From Cordia subcordata (taxonomy: Eukaryota > Streptophyta > Magnoliopsida > Boraginales > Cordiaceae), in NCBI GenBank assembly GCA_028554755.1, contig JAPTOF010000010.1, positions 13,960,501 through 14,024,500 on the forward strand: 64,000 nucleotides of DNA. The letters are read 5' to 3'. The notes under the pieces were generated by a model, which saw only the letters and a program-made list of their open reading frames with translations, was not told where the DNA came from and did no database searches. A program made the position numbers and the translations under genes. Positions 61,278 through 64,000 of the stretch are shown here, piece by piece. Every line of letters begins with the position of its first letter. The stretch's first letter is position 1.

Positions 61278-62644
61278 AATATTGTGGGTGCAAATATCTT
61301 AAGAGGGGCGGTGAATTAAGATATATATATATATATATATATATATTAATTTTCGTTTTTAAAAATCACAAAAATTCAACTATTTCAATCAAGAAATATG
61401 TCAAACACATTATAATCAATAAAAGTAAATAGAGATAAATAAAGTGTAGAGAGAAAGAAGACAAATGATTTAAGGTGGTTCAGCTAAGCCTACATCCACC
61501 GCCCAAGGAAGCTTCCCTTAGGACTTCAACAATCTTCATTAAGTGCTTCTTCAAATCTTGGTAAAGCAAAGACCAACTTTTACAGCTCTTTGAAGCCAAA
61601 TTTCAAAGAGCCCAAGAGTCCCACTCTTTAGGATTTCTCTACACTTTTATAAGCTCTAATGGGTGTCTCTCTCAAGATTTCTTACTTCACAAGGTGTGTA
61701 TATTATCTAGAAGAATAGAAATGATGAAGAATCTGTGATTTCTTCTTAAAAGAGAATTATAGCAATGAATGGTGCTCTTGAAAGCTCAAAGATATTGAAA
61801 GAATAGCTCAAAGCTTAATTCGAAGATGATATATGATTTTGCAAGCTTGAATTAATAATTTGAATGAGTTTTGAAGATGTATTTAGAGAGATTTGAGAGT
61901 TAAGACTTTGGTAGGTGGAAGAAAAGAGGAGAAAATGGCCAGAACAGTAATAAACAGCTAGTGCATTTATTACAGCATCTCGCTTAGCCGGTCGACCAGC
62001 TGGATTGTTTGGCCTCCTCTTAGCTCTCTCTGACTAGGCCGGATGTCTTAGCTGGTCGACTGGCTAGGGGCTCTGACTTTTTCTTTCCTTCTCTATTTTG
62101 GCAGGGCGACCCTCCCTGGTCAGCTGGTCGACCGGCTAGGGGGTTCAGCCACTCCAGAGAAAAAAGTAAAGCCAAACTATGCCTGAGAACTTTTTTGAGT
62201 ACAACTATATCAACTTTTCATAACTCCAAATCATCTTAAGGTATTTTATAAATACTTTTTATGATTAGAAACACTTTAAAACATATATTTACACTAAGAG
62301 TGCAATCAAAATCGTTTATGCTTTTATGAAATCTAATATGCATGAGATTTAAATTGTTTGAGTTATAAAAATAAAGATTTGAGCCAAACACTTGCAATAC
62401 TTAGGCATTTCACAAGAAGTGCAAGAACGTTCGATACCCCTTATGACACCTCTTCTCCTCCTTATGCCTTCACATCTTCTTCTTCTTCAAATAATGCTTA
62501 TTTGCTTATCTTCTTCCATCTTCGAACCATCTATCTATTCATCTTAGCACCTATCTTCACAAGATGCTTTTTAGTAAAATAATTATAAATGCATATCAAA
62601 TTTTCATCATCAAAATTAATAGCTAGTATTTAGCCAACAAATAT
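61278..62644 (-). mobile_element. copia-type solo LTR with perfect target duplication
   Basis: The LTR spans 61283-62639 (1357 bp). On the minus strand it starts TGTTGGCTAAATACTAGC and ends GATATTTGCACCCACA. It is flanked by the direct repeat AATAT at 61278-61282 and 62640-62644. The TTTTGATGATGAAAATTTG phrase after the start, the GGTTCAGCTAAGCCTACATC phrase and the GAGGGGCGGTGAATT phrase near the end are typical of plant copia LTRs of SIRE-like type. No internal coding. It carries a (TA)n run at 61320-61346. The frame at 62358-62582 lies within it and is not a gene. Confidence 0.85.
61980..62150. repeat. GGTCGACC/CGACCGGC motif cluster within the copia LTR
   Basis: Three copies of [A/C]GCYGGTCGACYRGCT: GCCGGTCGACCAGCTGG at about 61988, AGCTGGTCGACTGGCTAGGG at about 62051 and CAGCTGGTCGACCGGCTAGG at about 62120. 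They are followed by CCACTCCAGAG, the complement of the CTCTGGAGTGG phrase near 2463. Confidence 0.8.
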
Positions 62645-64000
62645 GTATGAAATTAGCTTACAAATAACACAAGCGATAGATAGAAAGCAAGTACATAATG
62701 GTTACATAGAAAAACTTGTTTGAAAATGCAAACACTGAAGGTATAAAAAGGTCGGTTACATCATCGAAGGCCGTAAACAATCCACCAAACAATCAATATA
62801 ATGCAGTAACATACAAATAGAATCACAACATGTAGGTATAAATTTCATATCTGGTATTAAAAGAGTAAAGAATATAGATACATAAATATTAGGTGTAATC
62901 AGTAGTATCTTAAAAGAAATTAAAAGAAAATGTTATATAAAACTACAAAGACTCTTGTAATAAGGCAAACATACATATAAATCCTACCTTATTAAAAAAG
63001 TGTCACAAAATATGAATGATTATAGTAACATACAAAAATTGCACACAAATACAAAATCAGAAACAACAAATTGTAGCAATAGACCATCAAAGTTACTATT
63101 AGATATTTACAGTTGTATAGAAGGGGAAATGAAGATTAATACCCTTTGAGTAGAAAATAAAAATAAATGTGAACAGAGGATCAAAGCTATGAAATAGATT
63201 GGTGAGGACGATCGATACTAAGATTAATCCATATTTATAATAAGAAAAGTAGTTAAGGAAGAACAAAAACCGCGTCCATTAATCATGCTGGGAATGAGGA
63301 TCTGACCATTTTAATCATCGATTATGATCGACCAATATAGCAGAAAAAAATTAGGGAAGCTTTTTCTAATTTTACCTAAAAGTATCTTGATTTGAATTGG
63401 CTAGAATATTTGATGATAGATATATATTACAATCGTAACAGCCATCGTTGATAAAAGTTTCTTGATTTGAATTGCCCAGAAGATTTGATGGTCGATATTT
63501 AAGCATATGATGCAGAAAATAAGTGTAAACATGAATTGAAATGACCATGAAAGTTTACTAATTTCTAATTAGCAGGAAATATGATGTAGATTTGAAGGCA
63601 TTATTTTTTATCACGATTGAGAACTTAATTTGGTAAGAGGCAGTGGAGGATGATTGATGGAAGACTAGGATTTTCAATTGTCTAAAAAGTATATTAACAT
63701 GAGGGGCATAAAAGGTAGTTTACAGATTTTTCTGTCTAATTTGGTCAGCTAAAACAAATATAGGTGAAATGGCAATTTTCAATAGTGAAGCTTGAATTGT
63801 AGAGAGCCACGTGGCAATAGCAGAGCATGACATTTGTCATAATGGGAATAAGTTTTGAGCAACAAACTCTTCTTTATTACATAGTGTGTGTGTGTGTGTA
63901 TATATATATAAACTAGTCTAATACCCGTGTCATGCACGAGTTGCGAAATATATGATTGATTTTTTTAAAAATAGAGTATTTTATATTACTAAATATTGCA
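62645..64000. other. Intergenic, no gene seen; possible repeat start at the edge
   Basis: Anonymous AT-rich DNA. TAAAAGTNTCTTGATTTGAATTG occurs twice (about 63381 and 63455), a diverged local duplication of about 75 bp. A (TG)n(TA)n microsatellite lies at 63886-63911, directly followed by AACTAGTCTAATACCCGTGT and CATGCACGAG. ACCCGTGCnnnGCACGGG-type sequence begins a common plant dispersed repeat, here cut off by the window end. Confidence 0.45.

Overview
The window is AT-rich plant nuclear DNA from a eudicot. This is suggested by one intact five-exon nuclear gene with GT-AG introns, a dense load of decayed plant LTR retrotransposons (copia, Athila-type and chromovirus-type gypsy), several non-autonomous DNA transposons and many (TA)n microsatellites. 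There is no operon structure, no bacterial-style gene and no CRISPR array. The species cannot be read from the sequence.

Layout: (1) 1-7.5 kb is a minus-strand Ty1/copia element (LTR, gag, protease, integrase, RT, RNase H) running off the left edge. Its RT is split by a 1.9 kb gypsy solo LTR that still has a 5-bp target duplication. (2) 7.5-17.5 kb is intergenic: a small foldback MITE, a 0.72 kb TIR element with an inverted sister copy at 25.4 kb, another TIR element at 15.1-15.9 kb, and a degenerate ~22-bp minisatellite that seems to sit in an insertion splitting a repeat which is uninterrupted at 13.2 kb. (3) 17.9-24.3 kb holds the one clear functional gene, a BTB/POZ-TAZ adaptor protein (BT4 type), with probable spliced 5' leader exons. 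(4) 25-33 kb is intergenic with more MITEs, a long TA/CATA microsatellite and the right end of a CACTA element with 571-bp internal repeats. (5) 33.2-51.3 kb is a nested cluster: an Athila-type gypsy element (5' LTR, PBS, gag-protease-RT-RNase H-integrase) whose gag is split by a complete but decayed 9.2 kb copia-type element, and whose 3' end is replaced by an LTR fragment of another Athila subfamily with its own, duplicated, PBS. (6) 51.6-55.0 kb is a truncated chromovirus-like (Tekay/Del type) pol and probable LTR. (7) 57.3-61.0 kb on the minus strand is an RPA70-like OB-fold gene in about eleven exons, broken by frameshifts, damaged splice sites and a 1.2 kb foldback transposon within an exon. 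(8) 61.28-62.64 kb is a copia-type solo LTR with a perfect AATAT target duplication; beyond it is anonymous intergenic DNA and perhaps the start of another repeat at the right edge.

Only the BT4-type gene looks intact. The other coding sequence is transposon-derived or pseudogenic. I found nothing that amounts to a new biological system; the most informative signals are the layered insertions, the transposon-interrupted RPA-like gene, and a GGTCGACC-rich array shared by two different LTR families.
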